Assembly: GCF_021347895.1 (NCBI RefSeq)
Contig: NC_067132.1
Span: 15,358,023-15,422,022, forward strand
Source of the DNA: Acanthochromis polyacanthus
Taxonomy: Eukaryota; Chordata; Actinopteri; Pomacentridae
DNA: 64,000 nucleotides
Reading direction: 5' to 3'
In this document: in pieces, positions 51,830 through 64,000 of the stretch
Numbering within the stretch: position 1 is the first letter of the stretch
How the letters are laid out: the number at the start of each line of letters is the position of its first letter
Notes under the pieces: generated by a model
Database searches by the model: none
Seen by the model: only the letters and a program-made list of their open reading frames with translations
Told to the model about the DNA's origin: nothing
Program-made: the position numbers and the translations under genes

Positions 51830-54150
51830 ATAAAACCATGTTCCCTCATCCATTATAAGACTTGTTAAGTTGAAATGGCAGATGTCTAGAGACATCCACA
51901 ACAAATAAACCACAGAGATTTCATGAAGACACAACAGAGAAATTCATACCACCATTGTACACACTTGTTACTCAGAGTAGAGTAAGTCAATCTTTTAAAA
52001 ACATATTCCTTGATCTCAAGTTATCACTCTGAGTCAGGACCCATTTTATGACTTTCCCAATTGCACGCATGCATGATCAACTTTTTGGACATCTAAGAAC
52101 AAATTTTAGCTGCTTTGCAGTTTAAGTGTCAGAAGTTTACTTTTCTTGGGCTGCATATTTGTTAGAAAGCAAACAGTGAAATCACCATGAGCGCCTTGGC
52201 CAGACAATATTTGCACTTTTATGAGATCAACTAAGTGGATGGATGCCACATAATGAAAGCGTTATACTACAGCGATATCACTGTGTCAAAAAAAGTGTAG
52301 AACCCCTGAAGCAACAGACTAATTTAACAAATAACCTTAATAGGCCAGCGTACAATGCCAGCAGGAGGCCTTGGACGTTCTCCTGTGACTACTAATCACT
52401 AATGAGTCCTCAACTCTAATCACACTGATAATAACTGTCGCCCACTGACAAGAGAAATGACGCAGCCAATTAAGAACAGTAGATGAACTGTGTCTGGATG
52501 GCGGGTAGACTTATCTAAACCCAGCCACACCTTTGCATCTACTCCAGAATCTCCCACTGTTTCCATCTGATACAGGCTATTCTGATTTACCCACTGCCAC
52601 TGAGGAATGAGAAATTTAGAGGAAGAAAAGATGAATGGAATATGCATTAGACACCTTGACTATACAGTCACTCTATTTTTCCGCCTTGCTTTTCCTCTTT
52701 TCTTCTCCTCACATCCAGCCATTCCTCAATCATACGTTGTAGCTGCGACTGTACCCCTCCCTCCTTCTCCTCCTCTTCCTCTCTCTTCACCTCTGTCCCT
52801 CTCTCTGCCTGCCTTCTCCCTCGGTACGCCTTCGCTCTCGCTCCATCTCTCCGTCTCTGCCGGGGTGTGAGTGAGTGATGGAGTTTTAGTGGACCCTGTG
52901 AGTGGTCCTGTGGTTTTTCAGTGCCACACATCAGAGGCAGAGCATTAGCCTCTGCATGCTTCAGGAGTTTGCGTCTGTGCAGAGCACCAGGTCCTAACTA
53001 CCTCTTCTCTTGCACTCGCTGCTGCCAGTGCAGGCCAGACAAACTACCTGAGCCTCATTCACGATGTACGCAAAATCATGCCGATGTCCCACTGTTTATA
53101 TTCATATTCATTAACTTTTATAAGGACATATGTGTGTTTTTGTTCCATTCATTTTCTGAATGTGCCCTGACACAGAGTGACTTGAAGTAAGTTTATGTTG
53201 GCTGTTTTGAATGAAAATGAGTCCCTATCTGCATAATATACAGTAAATCTTCATTATCCAAACCTCAGACTGTACAGACTGAATGGTTGAAGGAACAGGC
53301 GTAATGAAGAGAATATGCACAGCAATGCAAAGTTATAGTCTGGTAATTTTGTGAATTAATAATAAAGCTACCTGGGACTTGTGTCTTAAAGCTAGGAAAT
53401 TATGTGAGCTTTATAGGGAACTCGGCCCTGATGGAGATACTGGACCAAAAGAAGCATGAGAATTGTAAAGATGTGTGATTCGTGTAGTTTTACATATGTA
53501 TACACTGGTGTAATATGTATGCGAAAAGGAGGAGAGAAAAGCTTTCCCAACCGCCTGGAGCCTCTTCTGCAGTTCTAGCGATTTCACATACAGTAACTGT
53601 AATTAAAAACACATGAACATTGTTAATCTGGGTTTAAAACACTGCAGGGTCATGTAGAATTTGAGTCTTGGATAGGATCAAACATAAACATTCATTCATT
53701 ATTTACTACACATTAGCAAGTGTGCGGGATGCAATCAGAACTGTAACTTTGACGGACCTGATTTCCCCTCTGATTGCAGATATTTCTAAAGCCATTGCTA
53801 TCATATTTGTGTTATGGAACGGGATTCTTTTTTTTTTTTTTCTGTTTTGGCCGTGAGGAGAAGAGGACATATACTGTCGCCCTTGGACCCTGAGTCATTA
53901 AAGCAAACTAGAAGTCTTCTCAGTTGGGGACCCACATGAAATGAGTCTCTGACTTTTTTCTTTGCTCCCAGACATATTTTAAAAAACAGTTGTATTATGA
54001 CTGACGGTCTGACGGAAGTGGAAGGGCGTCAAGAGCCACTACGGCAGACAGATAGCCTCAGGCTGTGCCACACACCTCCTGCACTGCGTGTGTCTGTGTA
54101 TGATTCTGCAGATGTACATCACATACACATACTATCGATACAAAACACAT
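51830..54150. other. Intergenic stretch, no gene supported
   Basis: A C/T-rich tract lies at 52680-52860. The remainder is AT-rich and I recognise nothing in it. Confidence 0.5.
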
Positions 54151-54159
54151 CTTTAAAGC

Positions 54160-54480
54160 TTGCATTTTAATTATGCTGCTTTATTAAATAGTAATCACTG
54201 AAATGCTGCATTGGCATAATTATTACAGTTCCAGTGAAGGATAGGGGAATATGCACGCTCCACACATCATGTTCTAACTAATTCCTGGACATTACATTTG
54301 GCTAATACACATTTGAAACAGCTCTCTGGTGGTGGTTTTGCAACAGAATAATTTATCAAAACAAGTGCTCCATTTTATGCTGTCCCTCAATTGATTGTGA
54401 CCAGCACTAAAGATGCAATACTTAGCATGCAATATGCATGAAATTATGCTAATGCACAACACTTGCATTCATAGAGATCT
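54160..54480. promoter_or_regulatory. Possible conserved element rich in octamer-like motifs
   Basis: TTTTAATTATGCTG, GCATAATTATTAC, TTAGCATGCAATATGCATG and AATTATGCTAATGCAC occur within 320 bp of non-repetitive DNA. ATGCTAAT is one change from the ATGCAAAT octamer. Confidence 0.4.
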
Positions 54481-55789
54481 ACATATGGATATATACTTTA
54501 TCATTTAAAGCTACAAAATGTAGACTGACATAGAATGATTCAAGATGTAAAGATACATAAAAGGATCCAGCCCTTCCCTGATTGCACTTCATTCCCAAGA
54601 CTAAAAGCATATTAAAATGAAGGAGTAGTATAAAAGTAACACATATAAATTAGAACTTTATCAATCCAAATTTGCTGAAATATCCACAAGTTGGGCTGTT
54701 TAAGAAGGAAGTAGTCATTAGAATATGCAGAAAGAGGAAAAATAACCCTCATGTGTATGTATTTGCGGATACACAAAATTGGAAACTTGAAACTGAACCG
54801 CACAGAGAGTTTGAATTTTGAATCAATCACGTATTTCATTCTGCTATTTTTCAGGCGTATGGATCTATTTTATGGCCTCAATAACCTCTGGTGAGATTTT
54901 ATTTTTTGGCAGTGAACCTTGTGGTAATTTAAATATTTATTTTCATTGTCATTTTAACTGATGAATCTCATTTGTTTTTTATGAAAACAGAAATCTGTTT
55001 TTTGAATGGCTGGATCGTTTGCCACAGGAAAGTCGAAGAATCAGTTTATAGATGTTAAGTCAAAAGCGATATGTTAATGCTGCCTAACTGGATGTTTAGT
55101 GGTGCGCACACACACACACATATATAGTTATACAAATTACATTCTGGTGACACCTCAGTAGTCACATGCTTGGCCATATATCTATGATAATGGTTACTAT
55201 GCTGATGATCAGAGCTATTTACTTTAAATGGGTCATTATCAGTGGAAGACTCTACCTTGTGATGGTGATGAGGGCTTTGACAGATATATTGCCAGGCGGG
55301 AATAGGTAGTGATGATGAGCCACAGAAGTGTGCTACTATTCTGTGCTTTCATTCTCTCCTTGTGTCTCTCCACTTCATTGACGCTTCACCTCTTTGTCCT
55401 TTGGTTCAATTTTCGAATCACAAGTCAGGAGCAGTCAAGTGCTGCCATTCCGGCGCGCAACGACGTGTCTTGGAATTCTAAAAGAAGACAGTGGAAATGT
55501 ATTAGTAACACAAAGTCTGTGCTCTGTTTTTATTGAATTATGAAGAATTTATGATAGCAATTTGATCTGGTGTATCACTTTCAGCTAGGCTCTTGTTCTG
55601 CATGTTTAAGATATAGTGCCGCGCTTGAATATCTGTCTCTTTGGGGAGTTGGCAGGGAGCAAAGCATGCTGTGTGATGCTCCACTCATCCCAATCACAGC
55701 TTTGAGTCTTCAAAGAAAATATGATGACTCAAATTCATATTTGACACGGTAATAATAAAACTACTTAAAACTATAAAGTCTCTCCCAAT

Positions 55790-56000
55790 TCCCCCATTTT
55801 CATGAGCCTGTGTTTATCTCCCCCATTTTAATTAGTAAGTGGCATTAATTTCTGCTTTTGCTTTTATCACCAATCATTTACAAGCACAAGGATGATCATG
55901 TTAATATTACCGAATTATGGAATACATTCCCGAGGTTAATTAGGTTGTTCTTTTTAATTAGAATGTAATTGTGTGAATTGGTGTCTTTTCAAGGGGAAAG
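55790..56000. promoter_or_regulatory. Possible conserved non-coding element with many TAATTA-type sites
   Basis: TTTTAATTAGTAAG, GGTTAATTAGG and TTTTTAATTAGAATGTAATT, with repeated CCCCCATTTT (55792-55801, 55821-55830) at its left side, lie in an otherwise unique-looking 200-bp block. It is among the most CNE-like stretches of the window by eye. Confidence 0.4.
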
Positions 56001-56009
56001 GCAGGCCAT

Positions 56010-58540
56010 CAGACAGTACAGGCAGCTCCGTCTGTCACTGTGGATGAGACTGTAGGCAACAGTGCCCTCTAGGTGTTAAAAGCAGAACCACAGTATTGTG
56101 CTGAAACCGGCCTTTCCAGTGTTCGTAGGATGATTTGTGCGCGAGTGTTTGTGTCATTGTGTGTGTAGTGGGCCTACATGGGAAAAAAAAAAAATCCTTT
56201 TGTGAAAAATATTCCAGTTTAATGATTCATCAGTGAGTCATAAATTAAACCGAACACTCATGGAAAAGTATCTATTTTCAAGGCGTTTATACTTGGACAT
56301 ACTTGTGAAGTTAGGTAACAGATTTTTTTTTTTTTTCTGTCTAAAACTGATGTTTCGGGATGACAATCACCTTTACATAAACGTGCTCTGATTTAAACAT
56401 CAGGAAAGACTAGGAATTAAAAGTATGGAAGGCCTCACAAGTATCTATGCACATTATTCTCTACCTGTGTCTGTCTGTCTATACACCTGTGTGTGTTTGC
56501 CTACAACTTACACACCAGCTTAATCATTCAGTGCAGTCCCTGTCCCTCCATCACACCCACAAACAGCAAACACAGCAGACCACAGGTAAACAGCACTATC
56601 TCTAGGCCAATCCTTCACATGGGGTAAGGCAATTACAAACTCTGCATGTCACCACACCATGCCACCTACATTACACACACTTATACACACACACACCTGG
56701 AGACACACCCCTCAGTTTTTCGAACCATCCTGCACACTTTCTCACTATTTCATCTCTCTCTCCCGTTCCCCTTCTCCCTCCCTCTCTGCATGTCATTCTC
56801 TGTCACTCGCCTGGTGCAAAATTGCACTGAGGCGAGCTGCCACAGTATTGAGGAATAGTGTCATATACTGGCAATTTCCTCCCTAGGTGTCAGGCATACT
56901 TTACCTTAATATGTCTGCAGCGACTCTTAATAAAACAGTCTTGTCTATATACATATCTCTACCGCAGCCCGGCCTGTGCCACACTGCACACGGCACTCAA
57001 TAGCATGCTGTTAAATATTTACCTCCGCTGAATGTCAATGGAGGAGGAGTAGGTGGAGAGGAGAGGAGACAGAGGGGAGAAATGGAAAAATGTGTCCCCG
57101 GTTGGTGTTTTAGCTGTCTGGATCTGTTGCATGGAGAAATTCCATATCAGCCAGCAGAATGTTTTAGGATATTGTGACGCCATATCAGTGTAGTCTGCTT
57201 GCTTGAGTGGGGGAAAAAAAAAAAAAAGGCGAGAACTGGAAATTGAAAAATAGTTGGATATTTGTGCCTCAGACAGGAAAGAGGAAGTATTCGGATGCAC
57301 AGAAATTTACTGCGCCTGTCTGCCTTGTATTCACGATCTTCAAGCCTCATGCAATGTGCCAGAACTCTATGTACTGACAAGCCTTTGACTCAAAAGAATG
57401 GTAGGTCCCCTGCAGAGAGTCTGGGCAAAACTTATCAACGCTAACCAAGAAAGACTATTGTGGGTTGGGATCAAGCCGTACATCGCGCGATTTTGCTGCT
57501 AACCATGCTCCTTCTAGCAGACTTTTGTTTTTATTTTTACACCCCACATTTTCAGATGTGTAGCGTGTTGTTCTGCGGCATACCCGTCTGCTAAGGATAG
57601 TCTGAAAGCAGTAAAAAATTTCAATACTGTGGGGACGAGGAACAAAAATAGACATTTGACACTTGACCTTAATTTTTAAAGTTCAGGCAGGCATGTTGGA
57701 TGAGTTCAGATTTGTGTGGTTTATGGCTTGTTTTAGCTTGACTCTGGTTTGCTTCAGGTTGTCACATGTAGGGAACTAATAATAGTGCAATTTCGCATGT
57801 GCATTGTACCCAGCAAGATAACAGAGGAAGTGTTGGGAATGTGTCTTAGCTTTCAGAGCCACTGGTAAGCTGAAATAATCCTGCTTTACATGCAGTAGTT
57901 GCCCTGGATAATGCTGTGAATTATCAATCCATTTGGAGTATTTACCCTCCATAGCTTCACATGGAAATTGAAAAATTCACTGTCCAGCCCTGCAAGCTTT
58001 ATCACTTAGCAGCAGCATTCATTCGAGCGAAAGTTAGAAAAGTCTCTTCTGGATGTTAACTATGTGGCAGGTGATCCTGATAATAATCATGAGCTTGAAG
58101 GAAGGAAAGCTAACATCTCCTTTAAGTGCAGATTTTCCAGCTCAGACTTAGAGTCAGAAATATTCTCTGCGAGGGGAAACAGAAAAAAGGAAGAAAAACG
58201 GCGGCTGGGTTTTTAATGACTTTCTGCACATTAGAATAATCTGTCATTTCAATTAGCGGGATTGTCATCTATGAGATGTCTCCCGCTGCACCCACACATA
58301 GACACACCCACGTGTGCGCACATGCACACACACATACCACACATACCTATACCTTGAGGTTGTCATCTGTACCCCTCATGGGAGAGAAGCAGGGGTGTCA
58401 AAGCAACCCCCTCACCGCCGCCACCATCATCATCACCACACACGCAGACACACCACCAACACCAGCGCCACAACTACACACACCATCCTTAAAAAACAAA
58501 GCAAGGTTTCAAGGGAAATTGCTTGACAGCAGCTTAAAAG
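56010..58540. other. Intergenic stretch
   Basis: It has poly(A)/poly(T) runs (56181-56193, 56321-56337, 57212-57226), CA-rich parts (56670-56700, 58300-58340) and no supported gene. 57470-57620 has more CpGs than its surroundings but matches nothing I know. Confidence 0.5.
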
Positions 58541-58544
58541 CCAG

Positions 58545-58620
58545 TCAGGAATAACTTATCAGGCGAGGGCTGCCATCGTGCCTCGCGGGGTCATTTCATT
58601 ACGATTACCTTACCCTCCTT
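58545..58620. promoter_or_regulatory. Possible conserved non-coding element
   Basis: A compact CpG-containing block (CGAGGGCTGCCATCGTGCC, then CATTTCATTACGATTACC) between CA-rich and GA-rich simple DNA. Confidence 0.35.
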
Positions 58621-58901
58621 AACTCAAAGAGAGTGAAGAGAGAGAATGAGTAAGAGAGAGGGGAGGAAGTTGGGGGGGGAGTACAGGTGGTAGTGGTGGT
58701 GATGACGGGGTGGGGGTAAACTCTTCAAGAAAGATAGATAGAAAGGAAGCCGAAGTTTCAGGAAGTGCTTAACTTTTACTTTTCTTCTTTCTCACTCTCT
58801 GGTTTTTAAACTTGTCTCAGTAATGAGCTTACATCTTTTTTTTTTCCTCCCTGCTCCCCATCATATACACTATGTCATCTGCTGCTCCCTCTCTCCTGCA
58901 G

Positions 58902-58922
58902 GTAGGACGTTTCAAGCCGTAA
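58902..58922 (+). CDS. Candidate alternative terminal exon, coding part
   Basis: A strong acceptor (CTCCCTCTCTCCTGCAG) is followed in phase 0 by V-G-R-F-K-P and TAA. It would accept the phase-0 exit of the 44368 mini-exon and end the protein. ATTAAA occurs at 59123. This is speculative: a six-codon reading frame means little by itself. Confidence 0.2.
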   Translation, partial: VGRFKP

Positions 58923-59254
58923 GAAAAGAAAAAAAAAACGGTGAACAGTTTATTTGTTTCGTTGGTTTTTAAGGTCAACGTTTTTATACAGTGGAACATA
59001 TTTGACCCAAGACCTCATTTGCCCGAGGGGCTTTCACTGCCTTCAGTGGAGTGTGTGTGTGCATCGACGGGGATTTCTAGCAAAGGAAAAGAACTTACCC
59101 TCATGTCCAGTGCAGTAATTTCATTAAACTTCCTTTGTTTATTGAGGATTACTTGACCCACTTTTAAGCTGTTATTACTTCTATCTAATTATGTTTTCTA
59201 GGTTAAGGAAGCATATATTTCTTTTTTTTCTCTTTTGTACCTCAAGGCAATTAA

Positions 59255-59470
59255 GAGGCTTCCAGAAAATAAGACTGTATGGCATGTAGGGATGATGTTA
59301 TGATTGCTAATTATGCTCTGATGCGGCCCTGAGAAATGCTCTGCGCTCTGGCTTTTGTCCGGCCGGCTTTGCCAGGCCCAGATAATATTTATGAAATGTA
59401 GACATTCTTGGGGCTAAGGCAGAGTCTTTATAATGGGAGACAGATGGGGTCTGCTTCGGATTAAGAGCAT
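59255..59470. promoter_or_regulatory. Possible conserved non-coding element
   Basis: A non-repetitive block with GATTGCTAATTATGCTCTGA, GTCCGGCCGGC and CCCAGATAATATTTATGAAA, unlike the surrounding simple sequence. Confidence 0.4.
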
Positions 59471-60114
59471 CGACTCCACTATCTGTGGGAACACCTTCCC
59501 TCTCCGTATGTGTGCACTTAAATATGTGCGCATGTTTGCCTCAGCACGTTTGCATCTGTGCGTATGTGCGCCTAAGTGCTCAGCCATGTGTGAATGTGTG
59601 CGCGCGTGTAAATGCAATTGTCTTTGACAGCCCCAGTGTAGTTATTTTTTAATGCATTTCTGAGTTATGATAACCATCGCACAGTCTGCTCCTTCCACTG
59701 GCTTATATATCTGACAGTGGAAATGGGAATAATTGTACAAAAATGCTTCTCAATAACAACAAAAAATCCCTTACAATTACATAGCTGGAGTTCATTTGGG
59801 CCAGAACTTTGTTGTTGCCAACAACCAAAGCTATGTTTCCGAGTAAATGTGTCTTCATTCCTTATTCATCAGAACCAATGAACCTCCAGTACCTCGCTGA
59901 GATGAAGAGATATGCAATATGAAGGCAAATTGCAGATAATGTTCCCCTGACAAACAACACTACAGTGCATTGTTTACACAACTAACATGCCTTCCTAATG
60001 ACATCAGGCTAACACTAATGACACCATGATAAATCCAAAAGCAAATGATCTTGGGACTGGTTCAGCAGGCAAAATGTTGTTCTATCTGTCCATTGTTTGC
60101 AGTTATTGAGACTT

Positions 60115-60310
60115 AATTATGTCTGTGTGATTTCCAGAAAAGATGACGGCACGCGAAAGCATCTTGTTATGTTTGTGTGTTCATTAAAATCGAGAGCGAG
60201 AACCATAAAATCTGATGAAGTTTCGGGGTTCATATAGGTGGTTTCTGCTTTCATTGATTATAATGGCACCAGATTTTCAGCTGTGACTGCTTATTACTCC
60301 GTCTCCTTCT
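60115..60310. promoter_or_regulatory. Possible conserved non-coding element
   Basis: A non-repetitive block with GACGGCACGCGAAAGCATC, TTCATTAAAATCGAGAGCG and CATTGATTATAATGG, ending where a CT-rich tract begins (60295). Confidence 0.35.
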
Positions 60311-61060
60311 TTAAATCTCCGCTTTTTCTGTCCCCTCGCTTTTCTTTTTCCCCATTGTCCCCGCTCGATTCCCTCTATCTCACCACTCTTCCTTTCATTC
60401 CTGTCTCTTTTCTGCTTTCTCTACATCCCTTTCTTTTCCTCCGCTCTTTTCTTTCCTCTTTCTGTGTCTCCTTCTCAGACACCTTTGTTCTCTCAGGGGC
60501 AGGGGTTGACAGGATAAGGAATATGTTTCAATAACACAGGATGGAGAAATTGACAGGCTTTAGTGAAATGTATATATATGAATAAACATGTGTATGTGTG
60601 TACATAAATTTGTGTCTGCTAGTGTTCTTACATGCATGCACTCCTGTCTGAGCTGTCTACTCTGGTCATTCAGCTAGAAGAGACAGAAAATGGAGTAAAA
60701 CTTGGATGATTGCATTACCATTGAACAAGGCTCAGATTTAACCGGCAAAACACTGCTTCCATGAAATACATCGGCTGAAATTCATAAAGACACTAACACT
60801 GCAGACCTGGGCAAAGGAAACCAATATTTCTGAAAATGTTTTCTCTTGTTTGAACTACTTGAAGATCGCCTGACTTCACTTTTCTTGCACTACAAGATCC
60901 GAAAACGGGGGAAAAAAATCCTTTGTAGAGCTAAATAAGACACCTTAGCTTTTTGAAGCTTGTGGCATTGACTTTTCTGCTGCAATAAAATTCCTTTAAT
61001 CTGTATTTTTCTGCCGCAAATGTCCAGCTTCAGACAAGAGAAACAAGGTTGAATCAAGTC
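60310..61060. other. Intergenic stretch
   Basis: A CT-rich tract occupies 60300-60480. The rest is AT-rich with no recognised feature. Confidence 0.5.
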
Positions 61061-61270
61061 TTTTTTTGCCCCATATTAACACTTATCCACCACCAAATTG
61101 AGCAGATGGAAATTAAGTGAATCTGTTGAGGCCATATTAGTCCCATTTGGGTAAATGTCATTGAAAAGATAGTGAACACAGCTAAGTCGAATGACACTTT
61201 CAGCTCAATGAATTAGGCACAGTTGAGGATTAGCCCACAATGGAGGTCAATTGATTAACAGTGTTAAATA
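61060..61270. promoter_or_regulatory. Possible conserved non-coding element
   Basis: A unique-looking AT-rich block containing GGAAATTAAGTGAATC, CTCAATGAATTAGGC and GGTCAATTGATTAACAG, with paired CAGTGTTAAA (61259-61280) at its right edge. Confidence 0.35.
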
Positions 61271-61279
61271 CAGTGTTAA

Positions 61280-64000
61280 ACGCTGAAGTTTGAATGAAGA
61301 GAACAGAGAGGGGGGGAGAGCAGGCTTCACATGAAACTTAGAGAGCAGTCTTCTCTGTTTTTGTTTTTTCTTTATCTGTCACAGGTCAGGTTTGCATAAT
61401 CTCATTTTGCCAACGAGAATGTCTTCCTCCGTGTTGAGCTCCGATTCCTGGAATATCAAAGACTTGGATCTTCCTTCTTTTATCCTTCCTTTCCTCTCTC
61501 CTTCCAGTCTTTTATTCTTCTCTCCCTCTGCCATATCTTTTCCTGTCATATCCCATCTTTTGTCGTTTGCCTGGTTTCATCCCCCAACAATGGGGGTGAA
61601 AATTACATTTTAGCTGGAACGTTTCATGTTGCAAAGCGCCAGCCGGTGTAATCTTTTTTGCAGAGGTGAAAACATCAGGCTGCATTTGCTGCACTTCACG
61701 TATGTAAATCAGAACAGTGATGCACACCTTCTGAGGCCGGCTAGACGATGCGTTTAGACTGCTTAGGAGACTGATACAATGTAAGCTCTCGCTGTTTGTG
61801 TGTGTGAGTGTGTGGTTTTCCACTGTGCATGAGCGAGTGTGGGTCTATGTGTGTGTAGGCCTATGTTTATACCCTTTAGTGACAGCCTCAACATAATCTG
61901 AGCTTGCTCTACAGGCATGGTGGGATGATACTTCAAAGTAAGTACCTGCTAACAGACATTAGTCCATGTAAACAGGGCATACTCTACCTAAGCTGGGTGT
62001 GTGGCGCTACGTCTGTGTACGTGCGAATACATCTTGTTTGTGTGCGCAGGTGCAATGGCATATTAATGTAATTACACACTGTTGTGTGGTGTAGTTTTAT
62101 TTCTGCTTGTGTAAAATGCTGTTATGCTGCGCTGGACAATTCAGATTGAAATGTGTGAGTGTATGTTGGAGTGCGTGTGGTCTGTTTGCATGTCATATTG
62201 CCTCTGTAGTGGCAGGTGAGGGAGTCAAATGTAATGAGGCTGTCTCCCTTATGGTTTAAACATGAGCATGGAAAGATGGAGACGGAGAGAGAGAATATGT
62301 TCAGTTCCTTGAAGCAGAGAAATAAAGAGGGACTGAGCTTTCAGCTGTGTAACAGTTTGCCACATTTTACTGCGAGGAAAAGCTTGTGGTAAAAATAAAT
62401 AGAGATGCATTTTTACATCTTTGCATGGATAGATTTTATAAACTTTTATATAGCCTGTGTTGCGGTGCATAAGGCATGAAATGTCATTAAACAACAAACT
62501 GGATTCTGATTTTGTGGCAACCAAAAGGACCATAAATGACCTCCATGACCACCCCGCATGATGTGTATCTTGTTTTCTGTTTTCAGCCCAATCCACCTAC
62601 AAAATGTGCATGTATGCCGTTAATTTGCTTTGCAAAGTATGCTTTCAAGAAAGCGTAATTGCTGCCTGAATTGCTTTTCCTGGTGAAGCTGCTTCGAAAT
62701 CCAGGAGGCGTGACATCCTTACATTGTACAGAAGTGAAAAGGAGGAGGTCTGTGTGGATGGCACGGCATACAAAGCAGTAAAAACCAAGGAATTTGCCAC
62801 CTAGTATGACAGTACTAGACAATCGAGCATCTCTGAATTTATGTCCAGTGCTACTTTCAATGCAAGAAGTCGTGCCAAAAGGGTGTTGGCTCAGAGTGGA
62901 GGAGGTAGCATATAGTGCATCACTTATGTGAAGGCAGCCCTGTCTCTAAAAAACATCAACCAAACCCTATTATTAGTTATGTTTTAGGGAGATGGATTGG
63001 TTTGCGATGTATCAAAAATATGTGTCTTATATACTGGGTTCCATCTGTCGCTCCTTTTTAGCAAAGCAAACATATTTTACAGGAAATAATACTTGTTACC
63101 CTAGAAGTTTGAAACATGTTGCACTTTAACACAAACCAAAAAAATGTATTCATAAACCTAACCAAGAAGTTTCAATAACTAAACTGTACCAAACAGAACT
63201 CAAAAGATGAAAAAAAAAAAGAGTGAAAATGAAACCTAAAAATTAATGATCCAACATGAGCCTGAGTCCACATCACTGCCACCCCACCATCTGCTTTACA
63301 TGGACTTCACTGCTTTGCAAAACTTTCCAACTACATCATATTTCTATCTTTACTGGGAGAAAATGCATTTCTTTCAAATTGTAACTGAGAATGCGGTTTA
63401 GTTGTATCGGAGCAAAAAGTTTTTGGAGACAGGGTCAATAAAGGAGGCTGGACTTACTGACCCTAATCTGTGATTTTGCAGAATCTTCTTGTCTGGTAAT
63501 AGAGTTGGACTTTGACACTGTAGAATGGGATTCTCATCAAGTTCTTACTTTTAGGCAACTAGACCACTTCCTAAGGGGAAGATTGTGGTTTTGCTTCAAT
63601 ACTTAAGAAACTTAGCAGCTTCTCTGTCATTTTTTTAGGTCAACATTGCCTTTTTCGATATTTAACTAAGACCACAATCTCAGCAGAACTGGACCAAATG
63701 CTTTCAACGTAATCATGAAAACATTAATCAGGCTCTAAATGGAGGGATGTTTATTAAAACCATGATGCATTTTGTTCATAGAAAACATTGTCTGGTTGGT
63801 GTTGTTTCTATCAAAAAGTATGAAGTAATGGAAATTAATTGCATATGTGTGTATTGTTTAGGAGTCAAGGTATTCAGATATGAAACATGAGAAATAAGCA
63901 AGGGGAACTGGATCAGAGACAGAGCAAGTGATCTCCTGCCTCCGTCTTTTATTTGCACTTTTTGTCAGAGAAAATTACATTTAGGGCTGAATATGATTCA
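61280..64000. other. Intergenic DNA to window end
   Basis: CT-rich at 61470-61560 and TG-rich at 61790-61860 and 61990-62050. From 62900 on it is AT-rich with no gene, repeat family or RNA that I can support. Confidence 0.5.

Noticed and set aside
57019..57300. Minus-strand 93-codon open frame
   Set aside because: It runs through a poly(A)/poly(F) stretch, lacks recognisable similarity and has no supporting splice sites.

Overview
The window is vertebrate nuclear DNA, most likely from a ray-finned (percomorph-type) fish. It has small coding exons with GT-AG introns, large introns, many (CA)n microsatellites, and several dispersed repeats that I recognise from memory as common in teleost genomes (Tc1-like transposase relics, a fold-back MITE, an L2-type LINE tail with ATGG repeats). 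There is no sign of prokaryotic operons, CRISPR arrays, rRNA or tRNA genes.

One protein-coding gene is visible, on the plus strand from about 621 to 42,000. I assembled 19 coding exons by matching splice sites and reading phases; they encode at least 893 residues of almost continuous coiled coil ending in a proline/serine-rich tail. The 5' end lies before the window. The best match from memory is PMFBP1 (polyamine-modulated factor 1 binding protein 1), a sperm head-tail coupling protein. I base this on the region around exons 14-16 (an N-V-x-x-W-I-x-E-Q-K motif followed by an N-E-x-L-A-A segment). This name is tentative. All 19 exons join in frame except exon 4 (2415-2499), which has one surplus base in an A run and so contains a stop. 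Because its neighbours are both phase 0, skipping this exon would restore the frame and remove 28 residues, exactly four heptads.

Layout: 1-10,700 holds a dense block of 11 exons, with a long (CA)n array at 4544. 10,700-29,700 holds large introns with only two exons (16,726 and 19,373), a 591-bp palindromic transposable element, and a second fold-back MITE. 29,700-41,200 holds the last six exons, ending with a 3' UTR and AATAAA near 41,982. 42,000-64,000 has no convincing independent gene. It contains two degraded Tc1-like transposase fragments on opposite strands, a LINE tail, a roughly 540-bp purine-only-like tract, and many AT-rich, homeodomain-site-rich stretches that look like conserved non-coding elements. 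Two small in-frame candidate exons (44,368 and 58,902) could extend the gene as an alternative 3' end.

The picture is a coiled-coil gene whose introns and 3' flank look like a reservoir of distal regulatory DNA. Conservation was judged only by eye, and nothing here was aligned against a database.
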